NCBI RefSeq assembly: GCF_964355755.1 | Contig: NC_092675.1 | Coordinates: forward strand, 7,658,312 to 7,722,311 | Direction of reading: 5' to 3' | Source: Antedon mediterranea | Taxonomy: Eukaryota; Echinodermata; Crinoidea; Comatulida; Antedonidae | DNA length: 64,000 nt | In this document: one piece after another, positions 12,714 through 25,690 of the stretch | Position numbering within the stretch: position 1 is the stretch's first letter | Layout: each line of letters begins with the position of its first letter | Made by a program: the position numbers and the translations under genes | Notes under the pieces: model-generated | What the model was told of the DNA's origin: nothing | Databases searched by the model: none | The model's input: only the letters and a program-made list of their open reading frames with translations

Positions 12714-12885
12714 TATTTACTGTATATCAATTTAACACCAAAACAAAGTAATACAGTCGCTACACTTAATAACAATTATTTACTGTAATATCAATTTAAC
12801 ACCAAAACAAAGTAATACAGTCCCTACACTTAATAATAATTATTTACTGTAATATCAATTTAACACCAAAACAAAGTAATAGCAG
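12714..12885. repeat. Tandem triplication, 64-65 bp unit
   Basis: The block TCAATTTAACACCAAAACAA, AGTAATACAG and TACACTTAATAA is repeated about 2.6 times, with unit starts near 12726, 12789 and 12853. Copies differ by only a few bases. Confidence 0.85.
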
Positions 12886-15800
12886 GTTGAGATAGATTGT
12901 TGTATAAAGTCTACATGTAATACCAATACTCAATATACCCTTCACGTAACCTATGATGTTTACATAAGACCTTTCACATTAGACATTTCTATGTTTGCTT
13001 AACCGCTTTACGCCTCTATATAAAAGCAATAGACATGGCTTTGGCATTTTATATATCAACTCAAAATCTGTCAATCTTGTGTGAGCATTGTGAACGAATA
13101 AACTTATCAGTCAAGATGACCTATTCATTATTGTATATTTATATGGAAAAATATGCTTATGGTGTTTACAGCTACTATAGGATCTGATGCATATCAATAC
13201 ATAGGCCTACAGAATGACATTTTCAGTTGCAGTTTAATCTTCTAGCAACCAACCAATTGGGTAATTTTATTTTGAAAAAAAGCAACGGTTAACAACAGTT
13301 TATGTTCATCAGAAATGGGGGTAATTTATTCACACGGCCTATTACTCAGTTAACAGGCAGAAACAGGCAAAAAATAATTTGTTTTAAACTATTAAACCAG
13401 ATTTCTTGACATCAGGATTTGGCCTATGGATATACAATAAAATATCTACTTTGTACTCTATAAATTATTTAAAGGAAACAGTGCTATAAGCAGTCACAGA
13501 CAATTATGAATATATGCGTAAAGAGCTCTACCAATTTGATTATACAAAACATCTGAAGGCAATATAATCAGGTGATATTCCCATCGACTTCCCACGGGAC
13601 ACCGATACTCTTAACACAACACTTGGATATTAGGGAAAAATCATTTTCTGTTTAATTATCTTACGGCACCTAGGCAAGTGATAATGGATTCAAGGCATGG
13701 AGGGAAATCATGTTAGCATAGGATATTAACACTGTAGACTGTTTTGCAAAAAAACGATAATTAGTTACATCTAAAACATTCGGGCTCTATTGGTGCTTTA
13801 ACTGGCGCCTGTCCGCTTTGCACTTATATTATGTTGCAAACCTCAAACTGCAGAATTTACCTGGAATATACAAGTTGTTTTCGCACAAGTGGTGTGAATT
13901 CACAGTAATGCAAGAAAAAACATTATTACATCAATTCACTGAAGCTTACATTTAACACACAATGGACTCTACTTATTCAACCTAGGAATGCTTTTCTGCA
14001 AATCAGAAAAACTATCAACTTACAAACAACTAACTATCCAACTAATGTTTTCCAAACCCCTCAGTCATCCATGTGTAAGTTTTCAAATAGCTTGTGTTTA
14101 TGGGAAATCTTTAGGCAATTTGTAAAAATGAACGATAGATATGAATAAATCTGCTCACATTTCATCATGGTTAAAGACAAGACAAGCTTTTTTTTAGATT
14201 TTGATTGTTCTTTACAAAAACTACTTTGCTGCAGCTAAACACTAATGTAGCCTGGAAAAAAAACTAGGATACATCAAGGTGCAATGATGTCCCGCCTTAG
14301 CCATTAAGTTTGTGTTAAGCAAACAATTACTAAAAAAAATGCAAACAAGAAAATGAGAGACAAGGATAACCGATGTGTATACAAATCTGTGTCCCGAATG
14401 AATTGTTATGAAGATACGACAGTATACATTGGATGTATACAATGAACAGAACATTGCCAGAAGGTGACGACTTCAACTAGACGTGTTTAATCAAGAACAA
14501 AATGCAAACAACATACTATCGATCAAGGCATTGGCAAATTGTAAACATAGGTTTAATGAGCACCTCACAATTCTCCTTGAAAAAGAAATGTAGTAAGAAA
14601 TTTATTAAAAATGAAAAAAGAAAAATGAGATGTTATTATAAAGACAATGACAATTCAGATGAATCCTAATAGTGGAATCCTAAATACATGTGCTTTCAAA
14701 AGCAGATGACCATCTCAAAATATAATTAACCACAAGAGATCATTATAGTCTATTTATAATTATATGGCTTCCCTCAATTAGATAACAAATAAACCCAATC
14801 CAACAAACAAAAATAATTAGGAAAAAACACCTGATTAATTTGTTATTCAAAGAAAAGGCATAGAAAACTGGACAGGCATCCTGTACAGTGTAAGTAACTG
14901 GTAAATACAATGTAGCGTATTGATAAATTATACTCAATTTCGTGGCAGCAAAAACAGGACAAATTTTAAATTAGATGTCAAAATGGTGCCTTTGAGTCAA
15001 TTACCGATACATCTTGACTGTTTGATGAGCACATCACATTTTGGATGAAGTTTTTTTAACAAACCACTCCTTATTATATTAAATGGTTTTTTTTATGGGA
15101 ACTTGAAAAAAAATTTGAACAGAAATGCAGTCTAAAAAATATATTGTTTTAAAAATCATACAAATAAACAGTTTTTTTTTATTACAGCAGAAAAATTCTA
15201 AAGGCTTTTTTTTTTATTGTTTTCGCTTTATCAGTGGTGAAGCTGTGTGTTTATTACCTTTCTTTTCAAACAAACTTCAAACAACAATAAATATTTCTAA
15301 AACCACAACAATTCACTGCCATCAAATAATAGAGAATACAATTTTTCATATGCTACCAGAATCCCACCTGACGTTCAGTAATAGTTTTAATAATAAGGTT
15401 AAAAAACTTCTTTGAAAATTTGACAAGTAAATTAAGAAATTCTGGATTTCTGTCTTCTTACAAGTAAAGCTTCACTAACAATCAGCATGTCTATGGCCCG
15501 ATCTATATGCAAATAGTAATAAATGCAATTTATCTTCCGAGACTAGATAACCATAATACATGTGAATGCGAATGGATACATTTTACATTTGATCGTTGAC
15601 AAAATTGATCGTATATGAATTGATAGAGCATGCAAAATAGTAGTAGCCAATGGAAATTGAAATTATGATGCTGAATTAGTTTACAAGATGATTTCTAATC
15701 TATAATTTTCACTTTCATTAAAAAATATATGGTACAGTACAGTAGAGAATTAAAAAAAAATTTTTAATTTTGTTATACTAGCCAATTTGAAGGGGATTTA

Positions 15801-17989
15801 TTTAAAAATAATTTTCATTTTATTAAAGAACCAACAAATTCTAAAACAGATGACAGGTAATGCTATTAAATGTACAGAGAGCCCTCTAGAGGTTGTGTTC
15901 TCACTTCTATACAGTAGGTTTTCCTACTGTTGGTTTTCAACCCTGGATTTCCCCTTCAAGTTCATTTCATTTTCACAAGATGTCTGCGAAGTAGGACGGA
16001 GGAGCTACCAGTTCAAATTCCAAGCAATGCGTACACAGAACTCTGTCAGCTCTCTATCAACTGACCAGTAACCTGTCATGTAAGCTAAAGTCGTCGATTG
16101 GACATCTTCCTAATTGCAATCCAATTAGGCCATGGAAAATAGGTCTGTACACCAGAATTGTTGGACAGAAAGTTGAAATATTTTTATCAATGTAGCACCC
16201 AGATTTTTTAATTTCTTAATTTTGATGACCATACCATACATCATGATCAAGTACCCTTTTACACCATGTTTAATGGCGGGAAATTTAATTTTTTTATGTT
16301 TGAAGACAATGTCTTTTTTTAATCCTTGTAAAAGTCATCTTTTTGATAAATAACTGAGAAAAATTTCTATAAAAAAATATTGTCCCAATATCAATCCCAC
16401 CCTAACCCTCATATTCCCATCTTATACATTCATTTTTTTGTTGCTTAATATTTATTTTAAAAGGTTATTGACATGTTAAATGTAACTGTTTAATAATTAT
16501 TATAATACTTATCTTTTGTATGTTAATTCAAATTGTGATAAGCTATGATTAGCTATATAAATAGCTACAGTATGCGCCTTATTACCATTTTGCCAATTAT
16601 TTTGTTATCGTTGACAATAGAGAGATTAATATTTATAAATTCTGAACATGGTTTTTAACAAATATTTTTTGAAAGCCAATTAGTGTGATTTTAAATTTAC
16701 TTATTTTAATTTCATCTATTTGTTCCACAGTGAAGCTCTTTTGCTCGAAAGCCAGAAGTACCAGAGATTCATTACAATCTCACTCTTAGTAAATCCTTGA
16801 GTCATGAATACTCAATTCATTCAATCTATGTGATAATTTTTAATGACAGTTGCTACTGTATCATGGACCTACAGTACCTTGTTATTAACTCATGCTAATT
16901 TAACTGCGACAACAGTTCAAGGTAAAGATGCGATAATAACCTATGTGATACTTTCTTTAACACATTTTCTTAATATGTTGATCACCTTATTATAGGATAA
17001 AATAAATATTAATTATAAGCACATGCATCGAAGACAGTTGCAAGCTCATGGTTATATCAGAGCAAGATAAAGTTTTAATTCATTTAATTATCAATTTTAA
17101 TTTGAAAATTACAGTACCTTATTAGGAACTTGCTATTTAAATTTAACCTTTAAATAATATTAAAAGAGATTTAAATGGTCTGCAATATTCCAATTTCATT
17201 TAGAAATTGTATTGACTCACTGTAGGTTGAACTAGCGATAATAATATTCAGTTTATATGGAAGTATGTGTATTGCATTGTGAGAGGTTCTCTGGGCTGTC
17301 CACATACGATAGACGATTTCAACATAGTCAACCATGTATCATAATTTACAATTTACCATGGAGGATAGACAATATTAGACTGTGCGTCAAATTCATTGTT
17401 TCTTATTAATAATGCCTGTTTTCTATCACCATGGTTGACTGATATGTGTCTAATTAATTCTGTTTTTATATCAATACAAACCTGCCAATAAAAAAGACAC
17501 AACTTCAACTGCGCAGCAGAAACGTGAACAATTTAGAATTAACAAGTTTGGTGTTTTAAACAGGCCCAAGATCAAACAGTAAACTTCAGTATCTAATTCA
17601 ATTAAAATTACCATTAGCAAACATGACTTAAATACAGCCCAAAAGCAATATTTATTAGGAAAAGAACAAAAAAAAATAATTTCAAGAACCCCAAGGTTTT
17701 ATTTTACATTTGAGTAACAATTTGTGTTTAGCTCAATTAAAATGTAACCTTCAACAAGAAGTCCGCTCGTCATGTCAACAAACATGCATTTTAGAAATTT
17801 AAAATGAAAAATTAATGTTTATATCTTACAATCATCTCATTTCAATCATCTCATTATCATCAATTTTATTTATTTAAATACACTATCAAAGATATTCGCC
17901 CCAAAGTGGGTACATCTCCCCCAACTACTCAACCTCCTGATCTAAACCCACTTCAGGCTAGTTTTTAAATGCTGTAAAAATGTCAGTGC

Positions 17990-18090
17990 AATTATGGTCA
18001 CTTTAAAACCTTATTACCTTCTGCCAACTGAATTTTTGTACTCTGTATTCTTTTTTCCGAAAATAAAAGATGAAATGAAATGAATAAAAT
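17990..18090 (+). mobile_element. Probable LINE 3'-end remnant
   Basis: CTTCTGCCAACTGAATTTTTG, then AATAAAAGATGAAATGAAATG, has the same ATGAAA-type simple tail as the remnant at 10150-10438. Confidence 0.35.
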
Positions 18091-18117
18091 TATTATTACA
18101 TTCAGTTGATTTGTACC

Positions 18118-18170
18118 TGTAACCTTTCACGAATATGATAGGGTTTTAACCATTAGACCACAGAAGATAA
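18118..18170 (-). mobile_element. tRNA-like SINE head remnant beside PDE exon 2
   Basis: The minus strand reads CTGTGGTCTAATGGTTAAAA followed by a degenerate B-box region (AAAGGTTACAGG). The TGGTCTAATGGTTA block is a typical tRNA A box. It lies about 25 bp past the donor of exon 2. Confidence 0.45.
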
Positions 18171-18194
18171 AAGAAGACAAATATCATACTGTAC

Positions 18195-18362
18195 CTGTTC
18201 ATCAGTCTCATCGAATGCCTCTGGTTTATCGATGCCGCCAAGTTTGTTGATGACCTCCGCCACACCGATGACCTCTCCGCTAGGATCTTTGATCGGCATG
18301 GATAGCATACTACGCGTTTTATACCCTGTGCAAAGGTCGACTTCACAATTGAATCTAGAATC
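18195..18362 (-). CDS. PDE5A: PDE5-like phosphodiesterase, coding exon 2 (C-terminal half of GAF-A)
   Basis: The exon has 56 codons in phase 0 at both ends, flanked by TCTTACAG (acceptor) and GTACAG-type (donor) sequence. It encodes [20 protein letters not shown], then [20 protein letters not shown] and a closing FDETDEQ. The GYKT(Q/R)S(I/M)L.MPIK core and the NK...F...DE motif are hallmarks of cyclic-nucleotide-binding GAF domains of PDE2/5/6/10/11. The NKFDE motif is complete here (N39, K40, F50, D54, E55 of the exon), so cGMP binding by GAF-A is probably retained. The intron downstream starts with a short tRNA-derived SINE remnant. Confidence 0.95.
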
Positions 18363-18370
18363 CTGTAAGA

Positions 18371-19869
18371 AATAAATAAACAATTAATTAGTACTGTACT
18401 CTTATCTTTATATTACATTGACGGTATTAAATTAAATAATTAAATAAGACTGAATAATAATGATAAACATAAATAATAATTGAAAACGGATTAATACATT
18501 GATGAAACAAAATTATGTTACCATAAAATAAATATTAAATTAATAACTTTCTTAAGTTAAGAATTTAATAAAAACGTTAATAATAAAAAAAGACTCTTTA
18601 TCATTCGAAAATAATTGTCATTGCTTAAATAAATAAAAAACAATTATGTAGGCGTATATAATACTTGAATAATAATTTTTAATGATACATATTTATAAAT
18701 TAAATTTATTCAATTTCTGAATTTAAATAACATCATTGCAGTCAAATTAAAAAAAAATTGTTGATTAAATACATATTGATAAAATCATTTATTGAAAAAT
18801 GATGTAAATATTATGTATTTTAAGTCAACTACAGCACCTGCATAAATATATAATTATAATAATAATATGGACTAAGATTTAACTTTCATATTTCAAAATA
18901 ACATGATTGAATAAATTAGATGTTGATTTTGAACAAAAAACAGCAATAGTAATTACATTTAAACTACCTGTATAATAACAACATTATAGGAAGAATAACT
19001 TATTATAATTTGCATTATTGATGACAAAATGGCAAATATAATCACCCATGCATTTCTATACCTTCACAAGAGGTATTTTTACAGTCTCTAATAGTGTAGC
19101 AATGACTTACTGTATATAATAATATCAAGGTTGAAGTTGAAAGTATACATAGACTACTGTAGCTTCTATTAGCATTACATTGTAAGAAAACATATATTAT
19201 GGGTATACACAGGATAATGTACTCATGATACTAGATAAAAATAAACATTATTTTACTACAGTAAAATGCTCATGGTATAATGATGTGTATGAATATAGTT
19301 TTATCAAAACTATAAATATCATGTTTAAACTATTTATAATATATTGATTATTATTATATGCAAGTTCCACAAACATTTATTAAACAAGGAGATGTACTGT
19401 ATTGGGAAGATAATGGACCTAACTTTGAGATATATTTTTGAGGTTAAAACCTGGTTTTTACTGGGAGGAAGGCACATTATTTATCATTCAAATTTTGTTT
19501 TAATCGAAAAATGTTTATATTATAGTTTCTATTTCTATATATAAATACTATTATTTATTAGTTTATAATATTTAAATCGTCTATTGTTCTGAAGGCCTCG
19601 GTTAATGATCAGCTTTTGCCACCCTCGTAAAATATAACTTAAAAAAAACCCCAGCATTTTCTTGTCAACAAAAACAGGATAATGTGAAATAATGTGTAAT
19701 ATTCCCAACATGCAACACAGGTGCAGTGGTGCATGACTGAGCAGTGGGCACGACCTCAAACTAGCGTACTGTCTGATTGGCCGATTAGATGGTCGTTCTC
19801 AACTTGCTTTTTGAGCTGTGAATGTGTTGATTATCTAGTTTTATCTATGGCATGATCAGATCAACATTA
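18371..19869. other. Gene-free AT-rich stretch
   Basis: Intron sequence between exon 2 and the 21-bp array, dominated by A/T with many short AATAAT runs. I see no gene, RNA or clear mobile element. Confidence 0.6.
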
Positions 19870-21910
19870 AAGGTTGGTAAGATCCATCACCGGTCGGTAA
19901 GAGCCATCACCGGTCGGTAAGAGCCATCACCCGGTCGATAAGAGCTATCACCCGGTCGATAAGAGCTATCACCCGGTCGGCAAGAGCCATTACCCGGTCG
20001 GTAACAGCTATCACTCAGTCGGTAAGAGCTATCACCCTGTCGGTAAGAGCTATCACCCTGTCGGTAAGACTTACTACCAGGTCGGTAAGAGTCATCACCC
20101 AGTCCGTAAAGAGCTATCACCCTGTCAGTAAGAGCTATCACCAGGTCGGTAAGAGCTATCACCAGGTCGGTAAGAGCCATCACCCGGTCGGTAAGAGCCA
20201 TCACCCGGTCGGTAAGAGCTATCCACCCAGTCGGTAAGAGCTATCACCCAGTCGGTAAGAGCTATCACCCAGTCGGTAAGAGCTATCACCCAGTCGGTAA
20301 GAGCTATCACCCTGTCGGTAAGAGCTATCACCCTGTCGGTAAGAGCTTTCACCCAGTCGGTAAGAGCTATCACCCAGTCGGTAAGAGCTATCACCCAGTT
20401 GGTAACAGCTATCAACCAGTTGGTATGAGCTATCAACCAGTTGGTAGGAGCTATCAACCAGTTGGTAAGTGCCATCACCCGTTCGGTAAGAGCCATCACC
20501 CGGTCGGTAACAGCCATCACCCGGTCGGTAACAGCCATCACCCGGTCGGTAAGAGCCATCACCCGGTCGGTAAGAGCCATCACCCGGTCGGTAAGAGCCA
20601 TCACCCGGTTGGTAAGAGCCATCATCCAGGTCGGTAAGAGCTATCACCCAGTCGGCAGTCGGTAAGAGCTATCACCCGGTCGTTAGAGCCATCACCCGGT
20701 CGGTAAGAGCCATCGCCCGGTCGTTAAGAGCCATCAGCCGGTCGGTAAGAGCCATCGCCCGGTCGTTAAGAGCTATCAGCCGGTCAGTAAGAGCTATCAG
20801 CCGGTCGGTAAGAGCTATCACCCGGTCGGTAAGAGCTATCACCTGGTTGGTAAGAGCTATCACCTGGTCGGTAAGAGTCATCACCCGGTCAGTAAGAGGT
20901 ATCACCCAGTTGGTAAGAGCTATCACCCGGTCTGTAAGAGGTATCACCCAGTTGGTAAGAGCTATCACCCGGTCTGTAAGAGCTATCAGCCGGTCGGTAA
21001 GAGCTAACACCCAGTTGGTAAGACTTACTACCAGGTCGGTAAGAGCCATCACCCAGTCGGTAAGAGCCATCACCCGGTCGGTAAGAGCCATCACCCGGTC
21101 GGTAAGAGCCATCACCCGGTCGGTAAGAGCCATCACCCGGTCGGTAAGAGCCATCACCCGGTCGGTAAGAGCCATCACCCGGTCGGTAAGAGCCATCACC
21201 CGGTCGGTAAGAGCCATCACCCGGTCGGTAAGAGCCATCACCCGGTCGGTAAGAGCCATCACCCGGTCGGTAAGAGCCATCACCCGGTCGGTAAGAGCCA
21301 TCACCCGGTCGGTAAGAGCCATCACCCGGTCGGTAAGAGCCATCACCCGGTCGGTAAGAGCCATCACCCGGTCGGTAAGAGCCATCACCCGGTCGGTAAG
21401 AGCCATCACCCGGTCGGTAAGAGCCATCACCCGGTCGGTAAGAGCCATCACCCGGTCGGTAAGAGCCATCACCCGGTCGGTAAGAGCCATCACCCGGTCG
21501 GTAAGAGCCATCACCCGGTCGGTAAGAGTCATCACCCGGTCGGTAAGAGTCATCACCCGGTCGGTAAGAGTCATCACCCGGTCGGTAAGAGTCATCACCC
21601 GGTCGGTAAGAGCCATCACCCGGTCGGTAAGAGCCATCACCCGGTCGGTAAGAGCCATCACCCGGTCAGTAAGAGCCACCATCCAGTCGGTAAGAGCTAT
21701 CACCCAGTTGGTAAGAATTACTACCAGGTCGGTAAGAGCCATCACCCGGTCTGTAAGAGCTATCACCCGGTCATAAGAGCCATCACCCAGTCGGTAAGAG
21801 CTATCAGCCGGTCGGTAAGAGCTATCAGCCGGTCGGTAAGAGCTAACACCCAGTTGGTAAGAATTACTACCAGGTCTGTAACATTAGCAATTATCATCTT
21901 GTCAGTAAGA
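19870..21910. repeat. Minisatellite, 21-bp unit, about 97 copies
   Basis: The unit is CACCCGGTCGGTAAGAGCC plus AT. The core, about 21045-21530, is nearly perfect. Both flanks hold variants (CAGTCGG, CTGTCGG, CAGTTGG, ATCAGCC, AGAGCTAT). A composite of AGAGCTAACACCCAGTTGG, then an ACTTACTACC or AATTACTACC variant and AGGTCGG or AGGTCTG, recurs near 21000-21040, 21695-21740 and 21840-21880. A 21-bp period keeps frames open on both strands (for example repeats of MALTDRV), so none of those frames is a gene. It is GC-rich relative to its surroundings. Confidence 0.97.
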
Positions 21911-24285
21911 CTGTTTTTAAATAGACCAAATTCCAATAGTTCCTAGTTTATTGTTTTATTAACACAATTAGTATAAACTAGATTTAAACTTGCTAACTTG
22001 ACAACATGGAATTTAGTTTTTTTAATAGAACAAAGTCTTTAATGATTCCAATTGTTATTAAACACAATGATAAATTACCTGACACTGTTTATTTTTAGCA
22101 GTATTAAGATACTTGATACTAAATATTACCTTGATTTATCATCAAGACTAACCCTCTTTAAAAGAAAAATTAAGATTAAGCTATATCCTAAAAATGAGTG
22201 TTGTACGCCTAGCAAACAAACTACTTAAATACCTTAGAATAATCCATACAATTTAACCGTTACTTTATATCTATAAAAAAAATCCTTCATCTGACACTTA
22301 TGCCAAATGATAGGATTAGGTTTTTGATTATAGGAGTTATTCTACCTTGTGTGAGAGTAGGTGAAATAGCAGTATAAAACCTATAACTGTTGATAGAATC
22401 TTTCTCAACAATCTATCAATCTTCAACTTAAAGCTATGCATAATATACTTAAGAACGCCACTCATTTCCTTTTTTACATACTTATCGTGATAAAAATCAA
22501 AATGTTAATTATAATTTATAGGTATTTAGTATTTGCTGGTTTATGGTTGGCTATAAAACGTCACATTTAAGAATATATATGCAATAAAAAATATTCTTTT
22601 TTTAAGGGTATACGTAATTATGAAAAATGCTTGTACAGTTTAAAAAAACCACCTACTGTACAGTTGTATAGAGAATTAAACAGAAGTGTGGCACTTTTAG
22701 TTGGGCTTGAGCCTAGTACCAAAAATCTATAGCTTGTGAACATTGAAAGTTTCATATTTCCAGCAATCATGTTATTGAAGTATTAAATAAATTAATAATT
22801 TGGTTCCAAAATAATTTTTTTCATATAATTTTCAATTTATGTTGGAATCAATGTAAATAGTAATTAGTAAATCAATTGTGTTGCATAGCCCTGTGTAAAT
22901 TATATAAATCATACTGTAACATATAGAAACAGTGGTCATATTTGGAAAATCATCTTATAATCACGTTGAGCATAGTTCATCGGCGAAAGTTCCGTATTTT
23001 TAGTATCTGCGACCTCTCGCTTACAGGGCAAGTTTTATACCACCAGACCACAGAGCCATATATGGTAGTATATTATTATCCTTTATAGATTTCATTAATA
23101 ACAATTACTGTAGACAAGTTAAGTAAAATTACATGAAAAATATGATTTTGTAGGTAAATACTAGGATAGTGTATAAAAGACTAAATCAAACATCTGCTCA
23201 CTACTGGATACAAATTTGAATTTGCACAGAATTCTTATAAAATCCTGTCTTTATATTTAAAAGCCGCAACGACCGATACCTACCATGAACATTTTCTTAG
23301 ACAACTCCGACCTCCGAAGTCCAATTATATCGATCAATTAAAAAAATTATCTGGAGAGATCACAATAACTTTGTTTTGTTTGTAAACCTACCCTAACCCG
23401 GCCATAATTTTTGATATTTTTTTTTATTCATTTATTCAATTTTCAGCCACAAACAACATAAAATACATGACAAACGGTGCAGCACCCTGGAGATTGCCAT
23501 GAGTGCTAAACACTATCGAATTGGCTCTTCATACTGGACTTCAAACATAAAATAAACATACTGTATGAACCATTCCATGTATGAACAGATAACAATACGC
23601 CGGGTCAACTCCGGCCTTCAAAGACCAACTACTGTACAAACGGACAATTATTAAAAAACCAGTACGGAATGATGACGTAGTTATTCAGAGAATTTTGTAA
23701 ACACATTGTAAAACCACACTAGTTATCGATTACAAACACATAAATTATACGAAGAAAAAACTATTGCTGTTAATTTATTCATCAGTTACAGTAATATTAT
23801 AAACAGGTGATTAATTACTGACAGCATTACGAATAAATTAGCGACAATTGTCAAAACTGTACTGATTGACAGATAAAAAACATGTCAGTCAATAATCAAT
23901 TTATTTATTTTAGAGCTCTTTTGAGACAAGATTTTAACAGTAAAGAAAAATACACATGTTGTTAATCAATCACCAGCACAGCAGAAAAATGCAACTGACA
24001 CTGACTATAGCCTATCTTGAATACATAATGTTGGGCTTTACTTAAAGATTTAAATATCATTTAAAAAAATTAACTAAAAACCAATGAGCCATATTCACCA
24101 ATCACACTTAAGTTATACATTTTCATTAATATATAAACTTCCTAAACACTAAAAATCCATATAATTATATTAGATGGGCAGGGCCATGTTTGGGAAAAAT
24201 CGTCTGTTTGACACGAAGGTGGAAAAAATCCTTTAATAGAGGTCGTACCATCACTTACTATCTTTAGCTACAACTCTTAAATATT
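21911..24285. other. Gene-free stretch between two minisatellites
   Basis: AT-rich intron DNA with only a tRNA-like SINE remnant (22990-23060). The base composition is slightly more even around 23240-23640. I found no gene. Confidence 0.6.
22990..23060 (-). mobile_element. tRNA-like SINE head remnant
   Basis: The minus strand reads GGCTCTGTGGTCTGGTGGTA, then GAGAGGTCGCAGAT at B-box distance. It is of the same type as the remnant at 18118-18170. Confidence 0.45.
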
Positions 24286-25690
24286 ACTGCCACAGGGACA
24301 TCTTTGTGGATGACAGGGAATAATTTCGCCAGTGTAGCATAGCAAAAAGCTATACAAATCAACCTTTTTGCTACATTTTTCTAAAATTGTGTAGCAAAAA
24401 ATACAATACAAAACTATGTTTCTCGACTCAAAAATCAGTTTGATTAGCAATATTGCTAAACAAAATTTATAAATGAAATTTTCCCCTGGATGATACATAC
24501 TGCCACAGGGACATCTTTGTGGATGCTACATACTGCCACAGGGACATCTTTGTGGATGATACATACTGCCACAGGGACATCTTTGTGGATGCTACATACT
24601 GCCACAGGGACATCTTTGTGGATGCTACATACTGCCATAGGTACATCTTTGTGGATGCTACATACAGTACTGCCACAGAGACATCTTTGTGGATGCTACA
24701 TACTGCCACAGGGATATCATTGTGGATGCTACATACTGCCACAGGTACATCTTTGTGGATGCTACATACTGCCACAGGGACATCATTGTGGATGCTACAT
24801 ACTGCCACAGGTACATATTTGTGGATGCTACATACTGCCACAGGTACATCTTTGTGGATGCTACATACAGTACTGCCACAGGGACATAATTATGGATGCT
24901 ACATAATGCCACAGGTACACATTTGTGGGTGCTACATACTGCCACAGGTACATCTTTGTGGATGCTACATACTGCCACAGGGACATCTTTGTGGATGCTA
25001 CATACTGCCACAGAGACATCTTTGTGGATGCTACATACTGCCACAGGGACATCTTTGTGGATGCTACATACTGCCATAGGTACATCTTTGTGGATGCTAC
25101 ATACAGTACTGCCACAGAGACATCTTTGTGGATGCTACATACTGCCACAGGGATATCATTGTGGATGCTACATACTGCCACAGGGATATCATTGTGGATG
25201 CTACATACTGCCAAATGTACATCTTTGTGGATGCTACATACTGCCACAGGTACATCTTTGTGGATGCTACATACTGCCACAGGGACATCTTTGTGGATGC
25301 TACATACAGTACTGCCACAGGGACATAATTGTGGATGCTACATACTGCCACAGGTACACATTTGTGGGTGCTACATACTGCCACAGGTACATCTTTTTGG
25401 ATGCTACATACTGCCACAGGTACATATTTGTGGGAGCTACATACTGCCACAGAGACATCTTTGTGGATGCTACATACTGCCACAGGGACATCTTTGTGGA
25501 TGCTACATACTGCCACAGGGACATCTTTGTGGATGCTACATACTGCCACAGGGACATCTTTGTGGATGCTACATACTGCGACAAGTACATCTTTGTGGAT
25601 GCTACATACTGCCACAGGTACATCTTTGTGGATGCTACATACTGCCACAGGGACATCTTTGTGGATGCTACATACTGCCACATGGACACA
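24286..25690. repeat. Minisatellite, 33-bp unit, about 37 copies, with higher-order structure
   Basis: The unit contains ACTGCCACAGGGACATC, TTTGTGGATGCTACAT. One isolated copy at 24286-24313 is separated from the main array (24488-25690) by a 174-bp insertion. Extended units with ATACAGTACTGCC occur near 24664, 24868, 25103 and 25308. The 439-440 bp spacing of alternate ones shows that a ~440-bp block was duplicated. The 33-bp period gives long open frames on both strands that are not genes. Confidence 0.96.
24314..24487. mobile_element. MITE-like insertion inside the 33-bp minisatellite
   Basis: This is 174 bp of unrelated sequence bounded by CAGGGAATAATTTC and GAAATTTTCCCCT. GGATGA of the minisatellite is duplicated on both sides (24308-24313 and 24488-24493). 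If the element extends less far right, the duplication could be 7-8 bp with one mismatch, which would suit hAT. The class is uncertain. Confidence 0.55.

Larger units (their letters stand above)
9504..18194 (-). other. PDE5A: Intron between coding exons 2 and 3 of the PDE5-like gene (8.7 kb)
   Basis: Splicing joins DETDEQ to VFEQYLQFCG in phase 0, matching DEKDFAAYLAFCG in vertebrate PDE5. Contents recognised are LINE 3'-end remnants at 10032-10114, 10150-10438 and 17990-18090, a 5S-like segment at 12349-12399, and a 64-bp tandem triplication at 12714-12885. The rest (roughly 10440-12340 and 12886-17989) is AT-rich single-copy-looking DNA in which I see no gene. Confidence 0.85.

Noticed and set aside
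20672-21776. Open frames of 300-360 codons on both strands
   Set aside because: They lie within a 21-bp tandem array. A period divisible by three keeps any stop-free unit open indefinitely, and both strands are open at once. No start context, splice sites or domain.
19870-25690. CRISPR-like arrays
   Set aside because: The repeats are head-to-tail with no unique spacers, in an animal genome. They are ordinary minisatellites.
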